Positions 33,077 through 42,844 are shown, counted from the first letter of the stretch. The stretch: 64,000 nucleotides of DNA from Flavobacterium sp. CG_23.5 (GCF_017875765.1 NZ_JAGGNA010000001.1:1495501-1559500); one strand, 5' to 3'. Numbers and translations: made by a program. Notes: generated by a model not told the origin, from the letters alone.

Positions 33077-33604
33077 TTACATTTTATGGTCTTCCAAGAA
33101 ATGATAAAACTCATCAAAAATTATTTTGAACCACACAGTATATATTTCAGGATGAATTTCCATGTCTGTTTTTACATCTTCGATTTTCATCCATTTCCAG
33201 TCTTCAACTTCTTCAGCGTTAATTACCGGACTATCGTTATAATATCCTATCATAACATGGTCGAGTTCGTGTTCCGTCAAACCGTTATCAAATGGCGCCT
33301 TGTATATAAAATGAAAAAGTTCTTTAAGTTTCGTTTTATAACCCATTTCTTCATACAATCTTCGCGTCCCAGCCTCAATATTAGATTCCCCTTCCCGCTG
33401 ATGACTACAACAGGTATTGGTCCATAATAATGGAGAATGGTATTTTTGATGTGCTCTTTGTTGCAACATGATTTCGTTTTTACTGTTTAAAATAAAAACC
33501 GAAAAAGCCCGATGTAGAATAGCTTTTTCATGCGCTTCAAGTTTTGGCATTAATCCAATTTGCTCATCGTTTATGTTAACTAATATTACGTTTTCTTCTT
33601 TCAT
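33077..33604 (-). CDS. idi: Isopentenyl-diphosphate delta-isomerase, type 1
   Basis: A Nudix-fold enzyme of 175 residues converting isopentenyl to dimethylallyl diphosphate for isoprenoids such as carotenoids and menaquinone. TNTCCSHQREGE (Cys65 catalytic) and the Nudix-type ARRLYEEMGY-like segment GTRRLYEEMGYK are clear, with EDWKWMKIEDV near the C-terminus holding the active-site glutamate. The length fits bacterial type 1 enzymes. Overlapping TATTTTTG boxes lie about 20-30 bases upstream. Confidence 0.92.
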   Translation of the reverse strand: MKEENVILVNINDEQIGLMPKLEAHEKAILHRAFSVFILNSKNEIMLQQRAHQKYHSPLLWTNTCCSHQREGESNIEAGTRRLYEEMGYKTKLKELFHFIYKAPFDNGLTEHELDHVMIGYYNDSPVINAEEVEDWKWMKIEDVKTDMEIHPEIYTVWFKIIFDEFYHFLEDHKM

Positions 33605-33621
33605 ATGTATTTTTAGCCTTA

Positions 33622-33637
33622 CAAAAATACAAAAATA
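33622..33637 (-). promoter_or_regulatory. Twin -7 boxes for idi
   Basis: TATTTTTG occurs twice in tandem on the minus strand upstream of the idi ATG; either could serve as the -7 element. Confidence 0.45.
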
Positions 33638-33743
33638 TAATTATTGTAAGCCGCTTTAACGTTCTCTTTCGAGTTGTTGAAGTTCTGTTGTTTTGATATC
33701 TTCCATATAAAACCCAATGTAAACCATTTGAGGATTCTTTTGT

Positions 33744-33751
33744 ACTTTTGA
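33744..33751 (+). promoter_or_regulatory. -7 box for the GNAT gene
   Basis: TACTTTTG matches TAnnTTTG and ends 21 bases before the ATG. Confidence 0.5.
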
Positions 33752-33772
33752 TAGTCTAAGATAAATAATACA

Positions 33773-34234
33773 ATGCACGAAATAACCATTCGAAAAGCCC
33801 GCCGTACTGATTTAAAGAAACTCCTTGCCTTCGAACAGCGAATCATCACTGCCGAACGTCCCTTCGACCCCACCTTAAAAGACGAAAAAATTCACTACTA
33901 TGATATTGGGAAAATGATTTCAGCTTCTAATATCGAAGTGTTGGTTGCCGAAATTGATTTGGAGGTTATCGGTTCCGGGTACGCCCGTATAGAGAGCGCA
34001 CAGCCGTATTTAAATCACGCAACCTACGCCTATCTGGGATTTATGTACACTGATTTGAATTACCGGGGAATTGGTGTAAATTCTAAAATCATTGAAAGAC
34101 TAAAAGAATGGTGCCGTTCGCAAAATATATTTGAACTCCGCTTAGATGTTTACAACGAAAATGCTTCGGCAATGAAGGCTTATGAAAAAGTGGGCTTCAA
34201 AAAACACTTGGTAAACATGCGTATCGGTTTGTAA
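33773..34234 (+). CDS. GNAT-family N-acetyltransferase
   Basis: A 153-residue acyltransferase. The acetyl-CoA loop is in FMYTDLNYRGIGVNSKII (about residues 91-108, with the R-G-x-G type turn), followed by LRLDVYNENASAMKAYEKVGF, a hallmark of GNAT proteins. The acceptor (protein N-terminus, amino acid or small amine) is not determined. It is divergent from idi and single, with a short gap before the insertion sequence. Confidence 0.88.
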   Translation: MHEITIRKARRTDLKKLLAFEQRIITAERPFDPTLKDEKIHYYDIGKMISASNIEVLVAEIDLEVIGSGYARIESAQPYLNHATYAYLGFMYTDLNYRGIGVNSKIIERLKEWCRSQNIFELRLDVYNENASAMKAYEKVGFKKHLVNMRIGL

Positions 34235-34369
34235 AACTACAGTTTTGTTAATAATAAATCCAAAAGTGATTTGTAATCGCAAATAACAATAGTTAAAACT
34301 TACTTAAATCGCTGTTCATTTGTAAAGTAAGAGACATTTTAAAGTTTAAAGTCACTTTATATTTACAGT

Positions 34370-35822
34370 CATTGTTGTCCGATAAAAAATCACGGAACGT
34401 TTATTTTTCTATTTATTTTGGCACTTCACGAGGTTTTAGCCTGCTTTAGCTTGTTTTTGAGTACTGTCTTGAGAATTTGATAAATGAAAAAATATAATTT
34501 TTAGTTTCATTTATCGAATTTTATCCCGTAGCCAAATAATCATCAAACAAACCTAATTGAACATCGTCGTCCCCGTCGAGTTTCCATTGTTTTTCGGGAC
34601 TTTCTAAAAATTTAGTTAGATGAATATAGTTGAATAAATGAATTCTACAAAAACTTACTAAATTTGAAAAAGACCATTGTCTCTTTAGACTTTTCTTTAT
34701 AACTCCTAATAAGAGATTTACTATTAAGACGCAATAAATTTGAATTTTAATAGCATTTTCATTGTCTCCTAAGAAATATTTTAGCGGGAAATTTTGCTTG
34801 ATTTGTTTGAATAACAATTCTATTTGCCACCTTATTTTATAAAGTGCCGCTATTGTGTCTGCTCTAAATTCAAACAAATTACTAATAAACTCAAAGCTTC
34901 TTTTGTGTTCTCTGTCATAGTATTTTATTTTTCTTAATTTCAATTTGGTTTTACCACTTTCATTATTTACTCCAACCTCAATAATTTCGTCTGATAAAAC
35001 ACCGCTGTGAATGTTCCCTGGAATGTCATTCTTTTGGGTTACTTCGTACTTTGCATTGTCTTTTATTCGAGTTACAAAACCTGTATTTTGTTCGGAAAAA
35101 TGTGCAAAAGCCTTATAATCAATGTATCCTTTATCGAATATATAAACAGTATGTTCATCGCATTTTAGCTTTTCTAAAAACTGATGGTCGTGAGTTGTTG
35201 CAGGTGTAAACCAAACTAAATTGGGAACTTTTTCATCGGCATTTATCACAGTATGCGACTTGATTCCGCCCTTGCTTTTTCCGTCAGCAGACTTTCTTCC
35301 AACACACTTTAAGATGTCTTTAAACAGGCTTATTGTGGTGCTGTCAACAATTTTAATCTTTTTCCCTAAGGCTATCTCAATTCGACTGTCCGATAAAACA
35401 AAGCTATGTTTCTCGAGCAGATTGTTATAAATTTCTTGAAAAAATTCTACTTTTCTACCCTTGTTTGCGTCTGCCAAAGTACTCTTTTTGGGAAGATGAT
35501 TAATTCGAACTGTTTCCTCTTTACCTGATAAACCTACCATTCCCCCAGAAACCTCACGCAATGAATTACACTTTTCTAAACAGCAAAAAACCATACTAAA
35601 CAAATGATCCTTGCATTTGAAATGTTTGACATACCTATCTGAATCATACTTTTTAACTGCTTTGCTAATCATCGAATCATCTATTAAAGAAATCAGCTGT
35701 CCGAAAACAGATTTACTCGAAAAATACTTATTTTTACCCATCGTTATTTGAATTTTGCAACTCTAAATTACGATTATTTTAAGAAGCCATTAATTTGGCT
35801 TCTTTTTTATCGGACAACAATG
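34370..35822. mobile_element. IS4-family insertion sequence with 9-bp target duplication
   Basis: Both ends read CATTGTTGTCCGATAAAAAA inwards, a 20-base near-perfect terminal repeat. ATTTACAGT flanks the element on both sides (34361-34369 and 35823-35831), a 9-bp target duplication as expected for IS4. The element is 1453 bp, carries one complete transposase gene, and lies 35 bases upstream of msrB. Intact ends suggest recent insertion. Confidence 0.92.
34521..35741 (-). CDS. IS4-family DDE transposase
   Basis: A 406-residue transposase beginning MGKNKYFSSKSVFGQLISLI with the DUF4372-type N-terminal domain. Catalytic residues are visible: Asp in IKIVDSTTISL, Asp in YIFDKGYIDY, and Glu in YKIRWQIELLFKQIK, which fits the Y-2-R-3-E-6-K signature of IS4 exactly. 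The frame is complete and close to full family length, so the element may be active. Confidence 0.93.
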   Translation of the reverse strand: MGKNKYFSSKSVFGQLISLIDDSMISKAVKKYDSDRYVKHFKCKDHLFSMVFCCLEKCNSLREVSGGMVGLSGKEETVRINHLPKKSTLADANKGRKVEFFQEIYNNLLEKHSFVLSDSRIEIALGKKIKIVDSTTISLFKDILKCVGRKSADGKSKGGIKSHTVINADEKVPNLVWFTPATTHDHQFLEKLKCDEHTVYIFDKGYIDYKAFAHFSEQNTGFVTRIKDNAKYEVTQKNDIPGNIHSGVLSDEIIEVGVNNESGKTKLKLRKIKYYDREHKRSFEFISNLFEFRADTIAALYKIRWQIELLFKQIKQNFPLKYFLGDNENAIKIQIYCVLIVNLLLGVIKKSLKRQWSFSNLVSFCRIHLFNYIHLTKFLESPEKQWKLDGDDDVQLGLFDDYLATG

Positions 35823-35857
35823 ATTTACAGTATTAAAAAAATAAATATTACCTCATT

Positions 35858-36418
35858 ATGAAAACAAAAAACCATTTTTTAAGAATACTATTTTTGCTTC
35901 AACTATTTATGTTCAATGTCTCTGCGCAAACAACAAATAAACAAAATAACACAAAAAAATCTACTAGTATGGAAAGTCCAATTAAAAAGCCGGGAAATCC
36001 CTTTTATTCCAATACGGACGCTACAAAACTCAATCTTACGGATGCAGAATGGAAAAAAGTATTACCCGAAGATGTATATGAAGTAACACGTCATGCGGAT
36101 ACCGAAAGACCTTTCACAGGGAAATATTGGAACACCGATGAAAAAGGAACCTATTATTGTGCAGCCTGTGGAAATAAACTATTTCGCTCTGGCGCTAAAT
36201 TTTCAAGCAGTTGTGGTTGGCCAAGTTTTTTTGAACAAGACAACAAAAACAGTGTCGTTTACAAAACCGACAATTCACTCGGAATGGAAAGAACTGAATC
36301 CCTTTGTGGTAGATGTGGTGGTCATTTAGGACATCTTTTTGATGACGGACCCGCTCCAACCGGAAAAAGATATTGCATGAATTCTATCGCTCTAGACTTT
36401 ATACCTGATACGAAATAA
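35858..36418 (+). CDS. msrB: Exported peptide-methionine (R)-S-oxide reductase
   Basis: A 186-residue protein with an N-terminal signal sequence (LRILFLLQLFMFNVSAQ), so repair occurs in the periplasm. The MsrB domain shows two zinc CxxC pairs (YYCAACGNKLF and SLCGRCGGHLGH), SSCGWPSF, and the catalytic RYCMNSIALDF near the end. The insertion sequence just upstream may have displaced its promoter. It is followed after one base by msrA, so the two act together on both diastereomers of oxidised methionine. Confidence 0.93.
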   Translation: MKTKNHFLRILFLLQLFMFNVSAQTTNKQNNTKKSTSMESPIKKPGNPFYSNTDATKLNLTDAEWKKVLPEDVYEVTRHADTERPFTGKYWNTDEKGTYYCAACGNKLFRSGAKFSSSCGWPSFFEQDNKNSVVYKTDNSLGMERTESLCGRCGGHLGHLFDDGPAPTGKRYCMNSIALDFIPDTK

Positions 36419-36419
36419 T

Positions 36420-37046
36420 ATGAAAAATCTATTTTTAATTTGTCTATTCACATCACTAAGTATGTTTGGACAAAACACTACAACCGGCAAAGCGGCAAAA
36501 CAATCTAATTTTGAAACCATAACTTTGGCAGGAGGCTGTTACTGGTGTGTGGAAGCGGTTTATGAAAATCTAAATGGAGTAAAATCGGCGGTTTCTGGGT
36601 TTGCAGGAGGAAAAATGGTTAATCCATCTTATGAAGATGTTTCCTCTGGAAGGACGGGATATGCCGAAGCGGTGCAAATCACCTATGATAGAAACATTAC
36701 CACTTTAGATGAAATTTTCAAAGTTTTCTTTAGCGTTCACGATCCTACGACATTAAATCGTCAAGGTGCTGATGTAGGGACGCAATACCGTTCTGCCATT
36801 TTCTACAAAAATGAAGAACAAAAAATAGCGGCACAAGCAATCATGAATGCGCTGAAAAAAGGAAAAATATATGAAAATCCTATAGTAACGGCACTAGAGC
36901 CGTTGACCACGTTTTACAAAGCAGAAGACTACCATCAAAATTACTATGCTAACAATAAAAGTCAGCCGTATTGTCAAATGGTCATTCAACCCAAAATGGA
37001 AAAATTCGAAAAGCTTTTTAAAGACCGATTGAAAAAGAAAAAATAG
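36420..37046 (+). CDS. msrA: Exported peptide-methionine (S)-S-oxide reductase
   Basis: A 208-residue protein with a signal peptide (NLFLICLFTSLSMFGQ), hence periplasmic. LAGGCYWCVEAVYENLNGV carries the catalytic cysteine (Cys40) with the GCYWC motif. GFAGG, FFSVHDPTTLNRQGADVGTQ and the YHQNYYANN region near residue 175 complete the MsrA pattern. It is coupled to msrB with a one-base gap. A terminator follows. Confidence 0.93.
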   Translation: MKNLFLICLFTSLSMFGQNTTTGKAAKQSNFETITLAGGCYWCVEAVYENLNGVKSAVSGFAGGKMVNPSYEDVSSGRTGYAEAVQITYDRNITTLDEIFKVFFSVHDPTTLNRQGADVGTQYRSAIFYKNEEQKIAAQAIMNALKKGKIYENPIVTALEPLTTFYKAEDYHQNYYANNKSQPYCQMVIQPKMEKFEKLFKDRLKKKK

Positions 37047-37056
37047 AATGAGACAG

Positions 37057-37085
37057 AAACCGAAAAGAAATTTTCGGTTTTTTTT
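37057..37085 (+). terminator. msrBA terminator
   Basis: AAACCGAAAA and TTTTCGGTTT form the stem, followed by T-rich sequence. Confidence 0.8.
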
Positions 37086-37242
37086 ATATTCTTTTTTAAA
37101 TTGAAGTTTAGTTTATCCATTTACCTCAACTGCAAACTATTAATTGATATATTTGTTTTTAACAAAATGTATATGTTTTCCTGAAACAATTTGTCAAAAC
37201 AACAATATTTAAACATTTAATTTTACTATTTATTCACCAACC

Positions 37243-38562
37243 ATGAAAAAAACAATATTCACTGCAACGCTATTTTCTTTTGTTTGCTTGGCTTCTGCAC
37301 AAAATACAGCACTAAAAAGTAAGATTGGTCAAAAAGCCGAGTCCTTAGAATCAAAAGTTATTTCATGGCGACGTGACTTTCACCAGAATCCTGAATTAGG
37401 CAATAGAGAATTTAAAACTGCCGAGAAAATTGCCGCTCATCTTCGTTCTCTTGGCATTGAGGTGCAAACTGGAGTAGCCAAAACAGGTGTTGTTGGTATT
37501 CTAAAAGGAGGAAAACCAGGTCCCGTTGTCGCCCTGAGAGCAGACATTGATGCTTTGCCAGTAAAAGAACGAGTAAATATTCCTTTTGCTTCTAAAGCTG
37601 AAGGCGAATACAATGGAAAAACAGTACCGGTTATGCATGCTTGCGGACATGACACTCATATTGCTATCTTAATGGGAACTGCCGAAATTTTGGCTTCCAT
37701 GAAAAGCGAATTAAAAGGAACCGTTAAATTTATTTTTCAACCAGCCGAAGAAGGTCCACCTGAAGGTGAAGAAGGCGGTGCAAAACTAATGGTCAAAGAA
37801 GGCGTTTTAGAGAATCCTAAAGTGGACGTTATTTTTGGATTGCATATCAATGCCCAAACAGAAGTGGGAAAAATAAAATACCGCACCAAAGGAACGATGG
37901 CAGCTTCAGATTGGTTTACAATAAAAATAAAAGGTAAGCAAACACATGGAGCCTACCCATGGCTGGGTATCGACCCCATTACCACTGCGGCTCAAATCGT
38001 AATGGGAATCCAAACTATTGTCAGCCGAAATGTAAACATAACCGAATCTGCGGCTGTTATTAGTGTTGGACAAATCAATGCCGGAGTAAGAAGTAATGTT
38101 ATTCCAGAAGAACTTACGATGACAGGAACAATTCGCTCTCTAGATCCAAAAGTGCAGGATATGATGCATTCCAGATTAAAACAAGTAGTGAATTCAATTG
38201 CTGAAAGTGCAGGAGCCTCTGCCGATATAAATATAACTAACCAAACGCTTATTACCTACAATGATCCATTATTGACAGAGAAAATGGTTCCAACATTAGA
38301 AGCAACAGCAGGTAAAGATAATGTCTATATTACACCTGCCGTAACTGGTGCCGAAGACTTCTCCTATTATCAGGAAAAGATACCGGGTCTGTACTTCTTT
38401 TTAGGAGGCGCTCCAAAAGGCAAACCAATCTCTGAAACTGCTCCGCATCATACCCCTGATTTTTATATTGACGAAAGTGGTTTTGTTTTGGGAATGAAAG
38501 TACTTTCAAATCTTACTGTAGACTATATGGAAATGCAATCAAAAGACAGATCAACTAAATAA
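37243..38562 (+). CDS. M20-family amidohydrolase, exported
   Basis: A 439-residue zinc hydrolase of the M20D (hippurate/N-acyl-amino-acid hydrolase) type, with a signal peptide ending at ASAQ near residue 19. Metal and active-site motifs are LRADIDALPV, VMHACGHDTHIAIL, FQPAEEGPPEGEEGGA and GLHINAQTEVG. The dimerisation domain (SDWFTIKIKGKQTHGAYPW) and the final EDFSYYQEKIPG and HHTPDF are also typical. The enzyme probably removes acyl groups from peptides or amino acids in the periplasm. Confidence 0.9.
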   Translation: MKKTIFTATLFSFVCLASAQNTALKSKIGQKAESLESKVISWRRDFHQNPELGNREFKTAEKIAAHLRSLGIEVQTGVAKTGVVGILKGGKPGPVVALRADIDALPVKERVNIPFASKAEGEYNGKTVPVMHACGHDTHIAILMGTAEILASMKSELKGTVKFIFQPAEEGPPEGEEGGAKLMVKEGVLENPKVDVIFGLHINAQTEVGKIKYRTKGTMAASDWFTIKIKGKQTHGAYPWLGIDPITTAAQIVMGIQTIVSRNVNITESAAVISVGQINAGVRSNVIPEELTMTGTIRSLDPKVQDMMHSRLKQVVNSIAESAGASADINITNQTLITYNDPLLTEKMVPTLEATAGKDNVYITPAVTGAEDFSYYQEKIPGLYFFLGGAPKGKPISETAPHHTPDFYIDESGFVLGMKVLSNLTVDYMEMQSKDRSTK

Positions 38563-38878
38563 AATTGATTCTTAACCCATGCTTTTCTAAAAAATTACAA
38601 TCTAGTAAAGAAACTACAATTAATAACAATCCTGAATAAAGAAGTATGGAAAGCCATGTTGCGTGATGGTCCGCCTCCAGTACCAAAAGCATAATCTTTT
38701 TTAACGAATGATTAAAAATCAAAAATTGTTCAGAAACGGTTCCGAAACAAAAAAATTAAAGCGTTTTTTTGTTTCGAAACCGTTTTTTTATTCCTTTAAA
38801 ACACAGATAATATCTCCAAAAATATACATACAACACTGAATTTCATATCTTTATATGTAATTTATAAAATATTTCATC
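38563..38878. other. 316-base gap: short peptide-like remnant and terminator
   Basis: A stretch at about 38635-38694 reads NKEVWKAMLRDGPPPVPKA then stop on the plus strand. It looks protein-like but has no start or recognisable upstream part, so it may be the tail of a lost gene. A long hairpin terminator follows (separate entry). Nothing else is visible. Confidence 0.35.
38732..38790. terminator. Long hairpin terminator
   Basis: AAACGGTTCCGAAAC with trailing A pairs with GTTTCGAAACCG and following T. The stem exceeds 18 pairs with few mismatches, and T/A runs exist on both strands. Confidence 0.75.
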
Positions 38879-39091
38879 ATGCACTATGGACATCACTTTT
38901 GGGGAATGCATTTCTTTTGGTGGATTTTTTGGATTATCATCTTAATCTGGATATTTGCCACTCCATATAACCTTCCTGGTCAACGAACAAAAACTGAAAC
39001 ACCATTGGATATCCTAAAAAAAAGATTTGCACAGGGAGAAATTACCAAAGAAGACTTTGAGGAAAAGAAGAAATTTTTAGAAGGAAATTAA
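38879..39091 (+). CDS. SHOCT-domain small membrane protein
   Basis: A 70-residue protein. A histidine- and tryptophan-rich N-terminus (HYGHHFWGMHFFWWIFWIII) forms one hydrophobic helix, and the C-terminal 30 residues (LDILKKRFAQGEITKEDFEE) are the SHOCT motif found at the ends of many small bacterial membrane proteins. Its role is unknown. The starting ATG is the first after a terminator, and it appears to be a single gene. Confidence 0.82.
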   Translation: MHYGHHFWGMHFFWWIFWIIILIWIFATPYNLPGQRTKTETPLDILKKRFAQGEITKEDFEEKKKFLEGN

Positions 39092-39208
39092 TCTATATTT
39101 AATCAATTAATAGCATACTCTGAAAATCTAATAATTTCTGCAACGTGATAACAGAATCTTCATTTTTCCCTTTTGAAAATAAAATAATTAAAATCTATTT
39201 TCCAAAAA

Positions 39209-40012
39209 ATGAAAACACTAAAAAAATATTTTAAAAAAAGAACGAGTGTTATTAATTTTCTTTTGGAGCAAAAACAGCAATCTTATTCGCCCGATACTTT
39301 TCATAAATTAAGGGTTGAAATTAAAAGGCTGAAAGCTTTATTTGATTTACTGGATTATTGTACAAAAAAATTCAAACGAAATAAAATCTTCAAACCCTTT
39401 AAATTAATTTTTAAACAGGGTGGGAAAGTAAGAGAACTCCAAATTGAAGAATCCCTAATAAAAGAGCATTCTACTACCCATTTACCCGTCGAGTACAGCA
39501 CTCACTTGAAGAAAAATCAGATAAAAGAACAGACCCATTTTTTTTCGATTTTAAATAAGGCGTTCACAAAAAAACTAAACAATAAATATCGCAAAATTCT
39601 TCCCTTTCTCTCCAAGATAAATAAAAAAAAGCTAAATAATTACAGGTATAAAAAGAGAACTAAAATTGAGAAATTGCTCAGCCAAAACAATTTAGAAATT
39701 AAAAAAATACATAAATTACGGAAGCGGTTAAAAGCGTATCTATATAATCAACAAAGCCTAAACTCAGATAAACAAATTAAGTTGATTCGAAAAAACAATA
39801 TTCTACCTGAATTATTAGGAGAATGGCACGATTACACGGTTATTACCGAACACTTGAAAAAAACCATTGCTTCTGATGTAATAAGTTCCAAAGAGATTAA
39901 TAAACTTGACAATATTATACTAGTATTTACTTCTAAAAGCGAATTGCTATTCACGAAAATAAATACAGCTTTACCTTATCCAGATTTTTTCAAAAACCTA
40001 AAGACTAAATAA
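39209..40012 (+). CDS. CHAD-domain protein
   Basis: A very basic, all-helical protein of 267 residues. Conserved histidines and basic residues of the CHAD family occur in SPDTFHKLRVEIKRLKALFD (about residues 27-46), KIHKLRKRLKAYLYN and LGEWHDYTVI. CHAD domains bind polyphosphate or nucleic-acid-like anions and often accompany triphosphate tunnel enzymes. No such partner is adjacent here. The base composition is strongly AT-rich with many lysine codons. Confidence 0.85.
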   Translation: MKTLKKYFKKRTSVINFLLEQKQQSYSPDTFHKLRVEIKRLKALFDLLDYCTKKFKRNKIFKPFKLIFKQGGKVRELQIEESLIKEHSTTHLPVEYSTHLKKNQIKEQTHFFSILNKAFTKKLNNKYRKILPFLSKINKKKLNNYRYKKRTKIEKLLSQNNLEIKKIHKLRKRLKAYLYNQQSLNSDKQIKLIRKNNILPELLGEWHDYTVITEHLKKTIASDVISSKEINKLDNIILVFTSKSELLFTKINTALPYPDFFKNLKTK

Positions 40013-40375
40013 AATGCAACAATCATAAAATATACTTGCAATCGAATGGCAAGATGTTAGTGAAGCGTCCAGTAAAGCATTTTATCTCCTCTTTTTTTAT
40101 TTTACAATAGCACTATAATATTTTGAAACACACCCTAAAAACCCGATTTTAATGAACTACTTTTTGTGAAAAAATAAATAGAAATTATAGGGTTTTTGCA
40201 CTTGTATTTAAATCATTTTTTTAAGACCTTGGATTTATTAAAATAATACATGTCATTTGGGTTTGAATTTCGCAACTTTGCAAGTCGAAAAAACTGGGAC
40301 ACTACTGTTCGAGGAGATCGAATTAATTACCATTTTAAGAAATAAATATATTTTCAAATCAACATTGCGCTATTT
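40013..40375. other. 363-base gap without a gene
   Basis: No coding region is seen. A possible hairpin pairs ACCCTAAAAACCC (about 40130) with GGGTTTTT (about 40190), perhaps a terminator for the CHAD gene. The promoter of the hybrid kinase should lie in the last 100 bases, but I see no full TAnnTTTG box. Confidence 0.4.
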
Positions 40376-42844
40376 ATGGACGAAAATGATTATCTAGATT
40401 TATTTGAACAGTCGCCAGCATTGTTATTAGTTTTAGACACTAAATTTAATATTGTAACTGCAACAGACGCTTATTTAAAAGTCACAATGACGGAAAGAAA
40501 AAACATCGTCGGCCGTAATATGTTTGATGTATTTCCTGATAATCCCAGCAATAAAAATTCAGAAGCAATTACCAATGTGAAAGCTTCTCTGATTCAGGTT
40601 CTTAAAAGCAAGGTTACCGATATAATGCAAATCCAAAAACACGATATCAGAAAACCGGAATCGGAAGGTGGTGAATTTGAAGAGCGATTTTGGAGCCCTG
40701 TTAACTCTCCAATCCTCGACAAAAATAACAATGTAAAGTATATCATCCATCGCGTTGAAGATGTCACCCAAAATAAAGAACTTACTTCCACCAATCAAAA
40801 GTTGAGGGAATCGTATGATTTTTCAAAAGCAATTATTGCTACCATTCATGAAACCATGTTGGTTTTGAAAAAAGATTTTAAGGTAAAATCAGCCAGCAAA
40901 TCATTCTACAAAAAATTCTTAGTTACCAAAGAAGCAACCAAGGGTAAATCCATATTTGAATTAGAAAATGGAATCTGGGACATACCCGAAATCCATGAAT
41001 TACTACAAACAACTGCTACTGATAAAGCAAACGTTGATGATTTAGAAATTAAAATTACATTTCCTCACATTGGTGAAAAATCAATGTTAGTAAACGCAAA
41101 TCCAATTATTAAAAAAAACCAAGACAAACAATTACTTCTCTTTACAATTAAAGATATTACAGAGGTCCGAAGATTGGGATTTGCGTTACAGTCTAAAGAA
41201 AAAAGAGTATTAGAAGAACAACTTGATATTGAAAAAAAAGCACTAAAGAAAATTGAAGATAGCGAAAAACGGTACAATATGATGCTGATGGAATCGCCTT
41301 TTGCCATAGCAATATTGAAAGGTAAAGATATGGTAGTCACTCTTGCAAATGCTAGTATAAAAGAAATCTGGGGAAAGGGAAACAACGTTGAAGGTAAAAA
41401 ATTTATCGATATATTACCCGAACTCAAAGACCTCTCATTCCCTTTACTGCTCGATGAAGTATATTCAACAGGAATTCCCTTTTACGGTTATGAACTCCCT
41501 GTACCATTAGTACGAGATGGCAAAATAGTCAATGAGTATTTCAATTTTGTCTATCAACCATATCATGAAGCAGATAAAACTGTTTCTGGCGTTACCATTA
41601 TAGCGTCTGACGTCACCACGCAAGTTTCTGCAAAAAATGAACTGATTGAAGCAAAAATTAAAGCAGAGCAAAAAACTAAAATTGCGGAGGAAGCGGTTAA
41701 GTCAAAACAACAGTTTTTGTCTAATATGAGTCATGAAATCAGAACTCCAATGAACGCCATTATTGGGTTTACTAATGTGGTTTTAAAAACTGATTTAGAT
41801 GAATCGCAAAAAGAATACATCAACGCGATTAAAGAATCAGGAGATGCATTGATTGTATTAATTAATGACATTCTGGACATTGCCAAGGTCGACGCCGGAA
41901 AAATGACTTTTGAGAAAACAGCCTTTAGTTTGTCCAATTCTATTGCTACCATGCTACATCTTTTTGAAGCTAAAATAGTGGAAAAAAATTTAGAATTACA
42001 TCATGAATATGATGCTACTATTCCGTTAAATGTAATAGGTGACCCCATGCGTTTACGCCAAATTATTTTGAATTTGATGAGTAATGCAGTAAAGTTTACT
42101 TCAAAAGGAAAAATAGCGATATGTTTACGATTGGTAGATCAGGATACTGAAAAAGTAACTATTGAATTCCTAATTACTGATACAGGCATTGGAATTCCTA
42201 AAAACAGACTCGCTGATATTTTTAATAATTTCGAACAAGCAACAGTTGGAACCAGCAACTCCTTTGGAGGAACGGGTCTCGGTCTGGCAATTACCAAACA
42301 ACTTGTAGAACTTCAGGGAGGAACAATCACTGTTAATAGTGAAGAAGGTAAAGGATCTGACTTTAGCTTTGTTTTAACTTTTGACAAAATAAAATCAGAA
42401 GTCAAAGCAATAAAAGAAGAAGTCAAACTTTTCCAAGAAATCCCTCAGGAAACAAGAACAACCGGCAAAGTAAAAGTGCTTGTGGCAGAAGACATTGCTT
42501 TGAATCAACTTTTAATAAAAATAATATTGTTGGACTTTGGCTATGAAATCGACATGGCCAATAATGGTAAAGAAGCTGTTGAAAAACTACAAAAAAACAC
42601 CTATGACATTATACTGATGGATCTACAAATGCCAGTCATGAACGGTTTTGAAGCCACAAGATACATACGTAATGAGCTAAATTCGAACATCCCCATAATT
42701 GCACTTACCGCAGATGTGACTTCTGTAGATGTTGAAAAATGTAAAGCGGCTGGAATGAACGATTATGTATCCAAACCCATCGACGAAAAAATATTATACA
42801 ATAAAATCATTGGCTGTTTAAAAGAATCTAATACCATAAAATAA
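40376..42844 (+). CDS. Hybrid sensor histidine kinase / response regulator with PAS domains
   Basis: An 822-residue cytoplasmic signalling protein without membrane segments. PAS-like domains cover about residues 5-140 (LFEQSPALLLVLDTKFNIV), 150-270 and 300-425. A coiled linker leads to the HisKA domain, with the phospho-acceptor His453 in FLSNMSHEIRTPMNAIIGF. The HATPase domain has LMSNAVKFTSKG, DTGIGIP and GGTGLGLAI. The C-terminal receiver domain (about 700-815) has Asp749 in DIILMDLQMPVMNG and the conserved lysine in YVSKPID. Its stop overlaps the start of the next gene by one base, so that enzyme may be co-expressed. Confidence 0.93.
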   Translation: MDENDYLDLFEQSPALLLVLDTKFNIVTATDAYLKVTMTERKNIVGRNMFDVFPDNPSNKNSEAITNVKASLIQVLKSKVTDIMQIQKHDIRKPESEGGEFEERFWSPVNSPILDKNNNVKYIIHRVEDVTQNKELTSTNQKLRESYDFSKAIIATIHETMLVLKKDFKVKSASKSFYKKFLVTKEATKGKSIFELENGIWDIPEIHELLQTTATDKANVDDLEIKITFPHIGEKSMLVNANPIIKKNQDKQLLLFTIKDITEVRRLGFALQSKEKRVLEEQLDIEKKALKKIEDSEKRYNMMLMESPFAIAILKGKDMVVTLANASIKEIWGKGNNVEGKKFIDILPELKDLSFPLLLDEVYSTGIPFYGYELPVPLVRDGKIVNEYFNFVYQPYHEADKTVSGVTIIASDVTTQVSAKNELIEAKIKAEQKTKIAEEAVKSKQQFLSNMSHEIRTPMNAIIGFTNVVLKTDLDESQKEYINAIKESGDALIVLINDILDIAKVDAGKMTFEKTAFSLSNSIATMLHLFEAKIVEKNLELHHEYDATIPLNVIGDPMRLRQIILNLMSNAVKFTSKGKIAICLRLVDQDTEKVTIEFLITDTGIGIPKNRLADIFNNFEQATVGTSNSFGGTGLGLAITKQLVELQGGTITVNSEEGKGSDFSFVLTFDKIKSEVKAIKEEVKLFQEIPQETRTTGKVKVLVAEDIALNQLLIKIILLDFGYEIDMANNGKEAVEKLQKNTYDIILMDLQMPVMNGFEATRYIRNELNSNIPIIALTADVTSVDVEKCKAAGMNDYVSKPIDEKILYNKIIGCLKESNTIK

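Noticed and set aside
38635-38694. Short peptide-like stretch NKEVWKAMLRDGPPPVPKA
   Set aside because: No start codon or longer frame supports a gene; kept only as a note on the gap.
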